Source: Istiophorus platypterus
Taxonomy: Eukaryota; Chordata; Actinopteri; Istiophoriformes; Istiophoridae
Reading direction: 5' to 3'
Assembly: GCA_016859345.1 (NCBI GenBank)
Contig: CM029123.1
Coordinates: forward strand, 6,749,490 to 6,813,489
Length of the DNA: 64,000 nucleotides
A program made the position numbers and the translations under genes. The notes under the pieces are model-generated. The model was not told the origin of the DNA. It saw only the letters and a program-made list of their open reading frames with translations, and did no database searches. Shown here piece by piece: positions 55,525 through 64,000 of the stretch (its first letter is position 1; each line of letters opens with the position of its first letter).

Positions 55525-56921
55525 TTAGCAGTATTTCCTTGTTTTCACCAGTTTGCTCTGGTATTTAACTGAGTGACCACTGTGTCCCACCACGTAAACG
55601 TCCAGCAGGTAGGTCTTGCCTGGCTCCAGACCTGTGATGGTCTCTGTGGTCACAGCTTTCTGCAGGTTTGGGCTGTGGAAGTACTTGCACATGACCTTTT
55701 CTGACTTCCTGCGGGTCTCTGGCCCGGCACACTGATTTTGTTCCCGGCGTCTCTGCTCCTCGCCGTAATTGTCAGCCACCTCCTTGCGGTAAATGCAGTA
55801 TTTGTTGCGGTCCTGCGTCCCCAGCCAGGCCACGGTGACGGAGGAGCAGGTGCGCAGCTTGTCGAAGGCTTTGATGCGCGTGTCCTCTGGAAGAGAAGGG
55901 AACGGCTGTTTGCTGCTGGGTCGTGTGGTGGCTAATACCTTCAAAGTCGAGGCTCCTCTTCTGCTCCCCCGCAGGCGGATCAGGTACTTGGCTTTTGGCT
56001 TCCCCCGCAACTGGAACTGCCGCACCCCCTCGACATTCTGGGAGAGCAGCAGCTTACCATCGCGCCTCACCTGCACCTGGACGGCGTCCAGGCATGTATG
56101 GACAAACAGAGTGACCCTCTGATGGGAAGAAACGGGAGCGAAACGCAGAAACTTGCTGCCTTTTCTCTTGATGAAAACATCCGATACTTTGCCGTCTTTC
56201 AGTTCTACCGTCTTCTGACGAGCTTCCTCCTTAGTGCGGGCGAAAGTTCCCACATATGCAGTGCTGGTGTTGGTGGCAGAATTCACAGCAAACACATCAA
56301 AGTAGTACTGTGTGTCTGGTTTCAGATCTGACACGGTGAAAATATTTTTATTGCCAATACACACTTTCTGAATGTCTGATGCTTTGGGCTTGGCTGTGTA
56401 CGCCCGTGAGATCTTGTTACTTGTGAGGCCTCGATCTTTGCCAAAACCATTGTCAGAGGGAACAAAGCCAAAGTGCATAAAGTCAAACGGGCTAAAGTCT
56501 CTGCCGGGCTTTGGAGCCAGCATGAAGGCATCATCAGCACTGATCTTAGCTTCAGCAGCACACATGCTCTTGAAATTGTGCTCCTTGTTGATTACTACGC
56601 AATACTGGACAGGCTGGCCCATCAGAGAGCCTGTAGGCGTCGGCTTCCAGGCCAGGGTGACAGTGGTGCGGCCCAGGGCGGTCACATCCACCCGAGGGTC
56701 GTAGGGCAGCTCAGGGTATGGCTGGTCAGACTCTGGAGTCGTCGTGGCGTACACTTTGAAGTTGCTGTCTTTCTCTGTGGACAGCAGCTCCATTTGGTAA
56801 AGGCCAGAGGGCGTGCTGGTGGCCACATAGGACTCCACATCGTTACCCTTGTAGGTGAAGAGCTCCGTCCCTTCATCTACGGTCACCTGCTGTTTCTGCT
56901 GGTCAAGAGGTTCAGGCTCTC
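55525..56921 (-). CDS. ndnf: NDNF coding exon 3 (both FN3 domains, stop)
   Basis: 1397 nt including TAA, residues 107-571. A single long exon carries both fibronectin III domains and the conserved link between them. The open frame extends upstream into the intron to an ATG at 56988, but homology and the acceptor CCAG/GA show that coding begins at 56921. Confidence 0.98.
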
Positions 56922-57641
56922 CTGGTAAACAAAAACAAATACACACACCATGAGCTCTTTGCTTGGTATTGCATCCAATGCAATCCATTTATACCAAAAA
57001 TATTTGACATTTTGACAGAGTTGTTTAGTCGTGACCTCCGCAGTATTTTTCTTCTTTTTCATTTTTGGCTTTGATGAAAAGTAATTTCCACCGGTACTAA
57101 AATTCTTTAATGTGTTGATGCTGTGGGGTCACGATGAAGCTCTGCAAGCCTCATGGTCGATTAGCCCCTCACATGGCAGCCATGTTTTCACTCCAAACAT
57201 CCCCAAAGATCACAGGGCAGCATTCACTCAGCCTTTCTGGGGAAGCTGTGCTAGAAAGAGGTGCCTTATAGCCTCTACGTGAGAGAGACAGTCTGAGCTC
57301 TTACTCCGGCTTGAGCAAGAAACCATAATATTATGTTTGTCAACCAAAGAGTGTGCTCAGCGGTGTACTAAAAATTAATGCTCAAAGATCTACTCCCACC
57401 AGAGACATTGAGCAAAAAGACTTGCAATGACAGGAAGAAGTTCACTGGCTTAAGTATTGCTGTATGCACACCTCTGCCAATGGCACTGCCTTTGTTGGGT
57501 CCAAATTTATTCTTCTTCTTCTATTTCAGGATGAAAGATTTCTCTTGAGGCAAGGTACATGTCTTTAACAGTGTAATTGCCCAATGAATCATTTTATAAT
57601 ATTTGATTTGACATGAGCACAGACACATACACACACACACA

Positions 57642-57677
<36 letters not shown>

Positions 57678-59821
57678 CAGGTGCTTGTGTATTGACATTC
57701 AAATATATGCTCACATCGCACTTCTATCCTGGAAACCATTGCTTTGGTCATCTGGCTAGATCTCATAGGCTGAAAGGACACCAGCCAGATGGGGAAAGTT
57801 TTAATGTGAGGCAGAAAAAGAGAGAAAAGAAAGAAAAGAGGAAAGGAAAAGAGGAAGGAAGACAGACAGACAAGAGTGCAGTAGGATTTACCTTAAGACC
57901 AAGACCAAGACAGCTTAAGTACAGGGATGTAATGGCTTTGAATCAGTCGGTTAACTAGAGTAGAGCCCTTCTCTAAAATTATAGACGTCAGCTTGGGCCG
58001 AGTAAGACCTCATAAGTGGTCAGACTAGACACTACGACTGTGACTTAATTAAAACCCACCAAAACACAAAGCCTAACATCACTGCGTCAGTTAATTGTGT
58101 GTGGGGGATAGTGATATTTCCTCATAACATGTCATTAACCTCTTCAACTGCTGCCTGATGTCAATTATACCTGATCCTTCTCCGCTGGCCTCTTCTGGCA
58201 GCTCCTGCAGAGTGAGTTTCCACTCCAGAGGAGCATCACAAGGTGTCACAGTCACAGACAGGGGTGTGTTGTCCTCTTCCACCACAAAGTAGTACCTGTG
58301 AAAATGACAGGCCTGATATGAGCACCAGCATTCATGTTCCTTCATAGTTTGATGTTATCTTAAATAATGTGTTAGGTAAATGCATGAGCAGACTGTTTGA
58401 GACTGTTTGCCCTCTGATATTGTTGTTCCGCCGACCTTGGTCTCTCTCCCTCTGTGCTGATAGACACTCAATTACATGAACATGACTTTCTCATCTATTA
58501 TTTAGTTTTTGCATCAACATAAGAGATCATGTTACAGAGCAACAGCTGATGTTTCCTATCTGCTTACAGTAAATGGCCATCAACAAGTTTAATGTTTGCC
58601 TCAGTGATTGTTATGGGTCTGTCAGCAGTGGAATTTGCTGAATGTGAAACAGCCTCATGGGGTCTGAGACCCCAAGACTGACACTAGAGACCCCCTGCAA
58701 GCCTGATCAGTAAAATTTTGGGGGGTTTATCGAAAAAAGATTATTTATCATTTGCAATTCTCAGGAAAAATGTCTTTTGAAGTTTACTGTGTTCAGTATT
58801 CGTTATTCAAATTGCAATACATTTTGCTTTACTAATATGAATACAGAATTGTATATGTGGTTGTTTCCATGGATGGCACTTTTGCAAATGGTCCACAATC
58901 TAAATGGGTGTAGCTTAGAAAACCTAACTGAAAAGCAGTGGATGTATTTTCCTGCTTTGACATCACGGTTACACTTGGTTAAAAAAATACATCAAGGGAG
59001 AGCAAAGTTCATTCCTTGCAAATTTTGGATTCATTTCAAAAAAGTTGAATCAGAGCAGTGATGAAAACATAGTGGAGACACTCCGTGCTAACGCCGGTGC
59101 CTCTGCAGCTAGCACGAGCACAGGCACGTCAGGAGATACTCTCCCGCACAGTCGCTCTCCACAAGCAGGTCAAGTTGAGGCCGGGTGCTCCTCTCAGGAG
59201 GCGATAACCGAGGTGATGTGGTGGCTGTTACTTGCATAAGGTGTAAAAGTTGCACAGTGGCACACACAAGTGTGTGTGTTTGGTTCAAGTTTCCACGTGT
59301 GTGCGTGTGTGAAAGGTTAGTGAGAGGCGATTGTGGTACAGGGTACAGTTATGCATGGTTGTGTAGTTGCACAAGTGGCCTTAATGTTAACATTATTAGG
59401 CTTGGTGATGTGTGTGCAAAGCTTGAATAGCCTGGTTGTTTGCCTTGGCTTGCTACCAGGAAATCTTGTATATTGTGTATTGAGTCTTTGTTTGACTACA
59501 TCATAACACTGGAGCACTAGGTAGTGTGGAATTAGTACCTTTTTGCACTCATAACAACATGTAAACAGTATATAAAGACCGGGATTAGGGGATTTATTCG
59601 GTCATCGTTGGCTTGAAGAGCACTTACCTTTTAGGTGTGTCCCTGAAGAGGTAGCCGCTGATCTCAGCTCCATCTGGGATGACGGAGGAATCGTGGAACA
59701 GCGTCTTGTCTCTGATCTGCATCTGGAAGAGCCCTTCGTCTCTCGTGGGCAGCTTCTGGGCCACAGCTCCCAGCCCGAAAAGCACCAGCAGCACTGCAGT
59801 CCAACCTTTACACTGCCTCAT
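55525..59821 (-). CDS. ndnf: NDNF, neuron-derived neurotrophic factor (complete coding sequence, 3 coding exons)
   Basis: Coding exons are 59821-59628, 58295-58171 and 56921-55525: 1716 nt, 571 residues plus TAA (human 568). Residues 1 to about 21 are a signal peptide with a VLLVLFGLGAV core. QKLPTRDE and the SSVIPDGAEI stretch follow, and identity to mammalian NDNF is high throughout. Two fibronectin type III domains are visible, one from about residue 181 (GRTTVTLAWKP) and one at 451-571 (DKLRTCSSVTVAWLGT). An N-glycosylation sequon N-T-S is near residue 324, where human has N-M-S. The protein ends KTRKYC. In mammals NDNF is a secreted glycoprotein that supports neuron migration and survival and endothelial survival; it inhibits FGF signalling, and human variants are linked to hypogonadotropic hypogonadism. 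The start codon lies one base after a splice acceptor, so a 5' non-coding exon is expected upstream. Confidence 0.98.
56922..58170 (-). other. ndnf: NDNF intron between coding exons 2 and 3
   Basis: 1249 nt with a CA microsatellite (57629-57679) and a purine-rich run (57812-57866). No exon recognised. Confidence 0.85.
57629..57679. repeat. ndnf: Interrupted (CA)n microsatellite
   Basis: CA tracts separated by AA, in the NDNF intron between coding exons 2 and 3. Confidence 0.9.
58171..58295 (-). CDS. ndnf: NDNF coding exon 2
   Basis: 125 nt, residues 65-106 plus the first base of Gly107. It begins YYFVVEEDNTPLSV and ends GEGSG. Acceptor is TTTCACAG/G and donor G/gtataa. Confidence 0.97.
58296..59627 (-). 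other. ndnf: NDNF intron between coding exons 1 and 2
   Basis: 1332 nt. No exon or recognised repeat. Confidence 0.85.
59628..59821 (-). CDS. ndnf: NDNF coding exon 1 (signal peptide)
   Basis: 194 nt, residues 1-64 plus two bases of Arg65. It starts with a basic n-region and hydrophobic core of a signal peptide, then the conserved LFQMQIRDK and SYLFRDTP-like segment. Donor is AG/gtaagt. Confidence 0.97.
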
Positions 59822-59824
59822 TCT
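59822..59824 (-). promoter_or_regulatory. ndnf: Splice acceptor of NDNF first coding exon
   Basis: On the minus strand TTTACCTTTCAG ends at 59823, and the ATG starts at 59821. This indicates an intron in the 5' UTR, so the NDNF promoter is not next to the ATG. Confidence 0.75.
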
Positions 59825-59974
59825 GAAAGGTAAAGAAAAATGACTTCAGTTTAATTCAAGCATAGTATACTTCCTGGAAAAAGAATTTTAATTTGTTTTT
59901 AATGATATATGTCATAGAATTTCAGGTCCCATTACTGAAGTAGTATTTTCCTTGCTCATAGATTTATGTTTGAT

Positions 59975-60612
59975 TTTACAGGAAGAGTTCCACATTTTAG
60001 GAAATTTGCTTATTTGCTTTCTTGCCAAGAGTTAGATAAGAGGATCAATACCACTCTAACAATGAAGCTGCAGTCATCAGTCCGTTATCTTAGCTTAGCA
60101 TAAAGACTGGATACAGGGGGAAACAGTTATTCTGGCTCTGTCCAAAGTTGACAAAATGTGTCCGTAAGCCCCTCCAGAGGTCAGGAGTTATATGTTATAT
60201 CATGTGTCTTCAAGTAATACAAAAAAACTGTGTAAAAATGACAAGTTGTAGTTGTAGCAGGGAGTTAAAGGTTGGGTAGGCTAAAAACACTGCTCCCCGC
60301 CAAGGAATAGTTTAGGACATAACTCCCTCTAACACCATAATTTGCCATTTTTATACTTTGGCTTTTGTACAGGTTAAACAAATGTTTTGTTTCGTTTTGT
60401 TTTTGTTTTTGTTTGTTTTGTTTTTAACCTTTGGACATGCTAGCTTTTTCCTCCTGCTTCTGCTTCAAGTCTTCATGCTAAGCTAATCAACTGCAGGCTC
60501 CATCTTAATATTTAGTGTATTTACTGTGCAGATATCAACCTTCTCATCCAACTCGCAGCAAGGGATCAAATAAGTGTCTCTCCGAAAATGTCAAGGTAGT
60601 ACTATAAAACCA
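59975..60612. mobile_element. ndnf: Near full-length foldback MITE in NDNF upstream intron
   Basis: The left arm (59975-60190) and right arm (about 60425-60612) are inverted copies of about 190-210 bp. Matching pairs are TTATCTTAGCTTAGCATAAAGACTGG with the inverse of CAAGTCTTCATGCTAAGCTAATC, and GAGTTAGATAAGAGG with the inverse of CTTCTCATCCAACTC. The central spacer includes a GTTTT-rich tract at 60382-60427. No coding capacity. Confidence 0.7.
60382..60427. repeat. (GTTTT)n-like tract
   Basis: TGTTTTGTTT-type units in the spacer of the foldback element at 59975-60612. Confidence 0.8.
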
Positions 60613-60639
60613 AACGTTACTCTTTTGTAAAAGAAATTA

Positions 60640-60990
60640 CTTCAGAGGAGGTGGTTGGCTGGTGCCAAGCTAGCTGCTACCCCTGGTTCCAGTCATTACA
60701 CTATGTAAAACTGAACTAATGTTGGATGAGGTTTAGTGTAGAGAAATAAGAGTGGTATTGACTTTCACATCAAACATAATTTTAATAAAAGAACAGACTT
60801 TTGAAGTGCTGGTAGACTGATTCTTTTACCTTTGGTCAGAGCCATTGTCGCCGTTTCCCCCTGTTTCGAGTCTTTGTGCTATGCTACGCTAAGCTCATTG
60901 ACTGCTGGTCAATTGATACCAGTCTTTTCATATCGCTCATAGCAAGAAATCAAACAACCATATTTCTCAAAATGTTCAACTATTTCTTTT
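60640..60990. mobile_element. Additional right-arm fragments of the same MITE family
   Basis: The first fragment (60640-60705) has GCCAAGCTAGCTGCTACC and GGTTCCAGTC. A second, longer right arm (60815-60990) has TTACCTTTGGTCAGAGCC, GTTTCCCCCTGTTTCGAGTC and ATACCAGTCTTTTCATATCG. This suggests nested or serial insertions next to the copy at 59975. Confidence 0.55.
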
Positions 60991-63906
60991 ATGAGCATTA
61001 TAAGTCAGTACTGTTGGCTCATATCAGTTACATGTGTCCAAATATCTATTTTTTCATTGGAAGTTCTGAGTGGCTTTTTCCTATCTTTCCTTTCATTCTG
61101 GCATTGACTAAAAACACCAGTTTTCTTAATGAGTTATATTTGGAAACAGACACTACGGTGGTTTTCAGAAACGTTCTGCTTTTTTTTGCACTATATATTT
61201 CATTTCATATTCATATGTGTTTTCTTACCATGTTTGTTTCAATTAGCCTTAATTAACATTTAACATTAAGCGTGAACGACAACCCACGCACCATCTGTGA
61301 GTGAATCAATGAGTGGGAGAAAAAAATAAAAAGAGAGTGAATGAGGACTCCAGGCCATTGGGAGGAAGGGGGAGATTAGATTTAAACACAGACGTGTGAA
61401 GGAAAAGACATTGCTTGGAGCTCCAGGGAACTATGCTATTTCATAAAATGCTTAACATAAAAATCCCCAAATCTGTGTCGTTTAGCTTTTATTGACGCTA
61501 ATATAAAAGTGTTCAGTGGTTCAGTCCACAGATGGATCTGTGGCTCAGGACGAGGTGCAGCTGACCCTGGCTGAGAGCCTCTCACGTATCCCCTGTCTAT
61601 TGATTTTGCCCCATTGATTGCAGCTGATGGGAACGCCAAATCCCTGGTGATTTAATCAGTGTAATGATGGCAGATTAGCCAGATACTTTACTGCCATTTA
61701 CTGCAAGCGAGATGGTGTCCTTTTAATGACCCCTCTCCCTTTCTTTGCTCACCCTCCCTTGTCTGCCTCTTTCCCTTGATCACGTTTTTTTTCATGAACA
61801 AATAATCCCTTTCACTTTCACACTTGTACACATCGTATTCCTCCCTCTCAGCCCGTCATTACATTTCTTCCCCCCGACTGTCTTCATAAACGGAGTTAGA
61901 CAAGTAAAACAAGAGGACTCAGGCCCGGACAAACCTGCACACTACAAACATGGCTTTAATTCTACATTAGTGTCCTTTAAAAACACAAGCAGGGAAAAAA
62001 ATTAAAAAAAATAAAAGCTCTTGACAGCTCCTGTCAGTGTATCCATCTCTGCTGCTGCCTGAGCCCAACCTCCCGTTGTACTGCCAGCCGCCTAAGTGGT
62101 ACTTTGAGGTTTGACTCACACAGAGAGTGGAAATCCTTATCGCCTCGGCTTGTCTCATTCCACTTCAGAAACATGTCAGTCGGAACAAAGACATGTCTAT
62201 TAATACTCAAGACAGCGCTGAGGTGGTATGTAGAGAGCCGTTCAGAGCTGTCCACACAGGCACAGCGAGGGCCCTGTCCCCCCGGCTGGCTTTGTCCACC
62301 ACACTGATGACATTACGCATAATGTCTGCTATCACTCATACAGAAAGGGTTTTATCACCACCATCATTAGCACATTTGATGTGTGCTCTCAATGTGCTTC
62401 TCACATGTGACACTACTGATTTAAACCCTATGACTGAACCCTTTACTTCTCCCACATGCGCTGAAGCACTCAGGCTGTATTCGCAATATATACTGCAGAG
62501 AGATGACATCTGAATTTTAGAGCAGTTACAACGGGTCACTGCAGTTGCACGGACCAGCGCAGAGTCAACATGGTCACAAAGCCTGCACTGGATCTGCTTT
62601 TACGTGCGGGCCTGTGCCATTTTTCATGCCACAGAGTTCCCTAACCAAAATAACACATCAAAAAAAGCTGCATCTGGAACAAATAAAGTCGGATGTTTAA
62701 TTAGAACGGAGAAGAATGTATGATCGCAATTTGAGGAACGGATAATTTTAAGGCAAGGTCAGCCACACTCTTGTCAACTCTGTTTTACTGTTGCTTTTTA
62801 TCTGTTTATTTATACATTTATAGTTTTTTTTGTTTCACTTATTGTGGAATTAACTTAGCATTTTGGTTGGAAAACATCCTATATATCCTAACTGGAAAAC
62901 TGTGGAATGGGATGAAAGGGCAAATACAGCTCTCTACAATGGCAGGAAATAGTGATAATCTTCTTTTCCATGGCTGTCTTTGACACATCTACGGTATCAA
63001 TCTTACAGGGGAAAAAAAAACCCCAAGAAACTGAGCCCCGCCTCTTTTCCATTCTTGTTTGATCTGAGGAATGGCATCCCTTCATTTAAATTTCTACTAA
63101 TAACAGCGTTGACCTTGCTCTAATTTGGGGTCATTACAAGCAAATCATGTGCAAAGGAAAAACAAAAGGTTCACACTATTGTCTTTACATCTCCCAGATG
63201 GACGCAATCTTTTCAGCGACATCAATCAACTGCAAAATGAAAATCATTCACAATCCACTGATGATTAAAGCAAAAAAAAAAAAAAAGAAAAATCAATTAC
63301 TTGCAACAATTCGGCCATAATTTTCATCCACCTGATCATGCATTTATCCTCTGCACCATCATGTTTGTGCACACATATATGCTCGTGCATGTGTGTACAA
63401 AACTGCCCCTGACCTTCCCTCTCTCCCCTCACTTTGTTTAACCGGTCTCCCTCTCCTTCCCTCCGGCTCCTTGTCAAGATGGATAAGCCTCCTGCCTGCT
63501 GCCACATGGAGCTCATTAACAGAACGAGAGGGAATAAAAAAGACAGTTTAATTTCAACACAAATAAAGAGACATTTCGGATTCTACCCAACAAGACGCCT
63601 GGCAGGGGCTCGCAGGACCCAAAGCCTCTGTGTGTTTTCTTTAAGGAAGTCTGAAGGCAGATTTATGGAGGGTCCTCGGTAGCAAGCTCCATCACTGCTG
63701 TCACTTCAGGGCCAATGTGGGGATTGGAGTGAGTGGAGGATATGGAGGGTTGGGAGCCAAGGATGGAACCGCACAGGACCTGGACCTGTTCTATAGACAG
63801 GCCAAATCAAAGCAGGTCTGGTGCTCTTGGACAGCTAAACAGCTCATTAATGAATTGGTAGAGACTGTGGTAAGGGCTCTGGTCCAAAAATGGAGATTTT
63901 TATCTG

Positions 63907-63962
63907 GTGTGTGTGTGTGTGTGTGTCAATCTGTGTGTGCGCGGGGGCGTGCGTGTTTGTGT
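63907..63962. repeat. (GT)n microsatellite with GC-rich interruptions
   Basis: A pure GT core at 63907-63926, then a diverged GT/GCG stretch. Confidence 0.85.
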
Positions 63963-64000
63963 GTCTGAACCATCACATTCCTGCACTTCACTCCGTGTAT

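Larger units (their letters stand above)
59825..64000. other. NDNF 5'-UTR intron / upstream DNA
   Basis: No coding exon recognised. It contains foldback repeats (59975-60990), an uninterrupted unique block that looks conserved (61590-61730), a pentanucleotide-like T/G tract and a GT microsatellite near the right edge. The non-coding first exon of NDNF could be here or beyond the window. Confidence 0.6.

Noticed and set aside
55525..56988. Single 487-residue open frame taken as a full gene
   Set aside because: The first 22 codons are intron. Homology to NDNF and a good acceptor show coding starts at 56921 and is spliced to two upstream exons.

Overview
This window is vertebrate nuclear DNA, almost certainly from a spiny-rayed (acanthomorph) teleost. 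It holds two spliced genes on the minus strand whose protein sequences are recognisable end to end. They are NDNF (neuron-derived neurotrophic factor, coding 59821 to 55525) and PRDM5 (PR-domain zinc finger protein 5, coding 45587 to 16172). The same two genes are neighbours in the same orientation at human 4q27. The teleost assignment rests on three things: the compact PRDM5 gene (29 kb of coding span against more than 200 kb in human), abundant long CA/GT microsatellites, and several dispersed repeat families typical of acanthomorph genomes.

Layout, left to right. 1-16171 has no gene I can support. It holds intergenic DNA, microsatellites, a diverged local duplication, a 55-nt hairpin and, next to the PRDM5 stop, its 3' UTR. 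16172-45587 is PRDM5. All 16 coding exons could be placed with GT/AG borders and consistent phase, giving 629 residues (human 630) with a PR domain and 16 zinc fingers. 45090-45980 is a CpG-rich promoter island containing a consensus CCAAT box. 45980-55524 is the space between the genes and carries foldback MITE-like repeats. 55525-59822 is NDNF: three coding exons encoding 571 residues (human 568), with the ATG directly after a splice acceptor, so at least one non-coding 5' exon lies further right. 59823-64000 is 5'-UTR intron or upstream DNA with nested repeats and a candidate conserved non-coding block.

The two products act in different places. NDNF is a secreted fibronectin-III glycoprotein. 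PRDM5 is a nuclear DNA-binding transcription regulator. Nothing in the sequence shows a direct functional link beyond ancient linkage.

I found no unknown multi-gene system. The observations most worth testing are a UG-repeat tract in place of a polypyrimidine tract at the PRDM5 exon 15 acceptor (an in-frame, skippable zinc-finger exon), the hairpin at 8925-8979, the foldback repeats, and the diverged tandem duplication near 12.4-12.8 kb.
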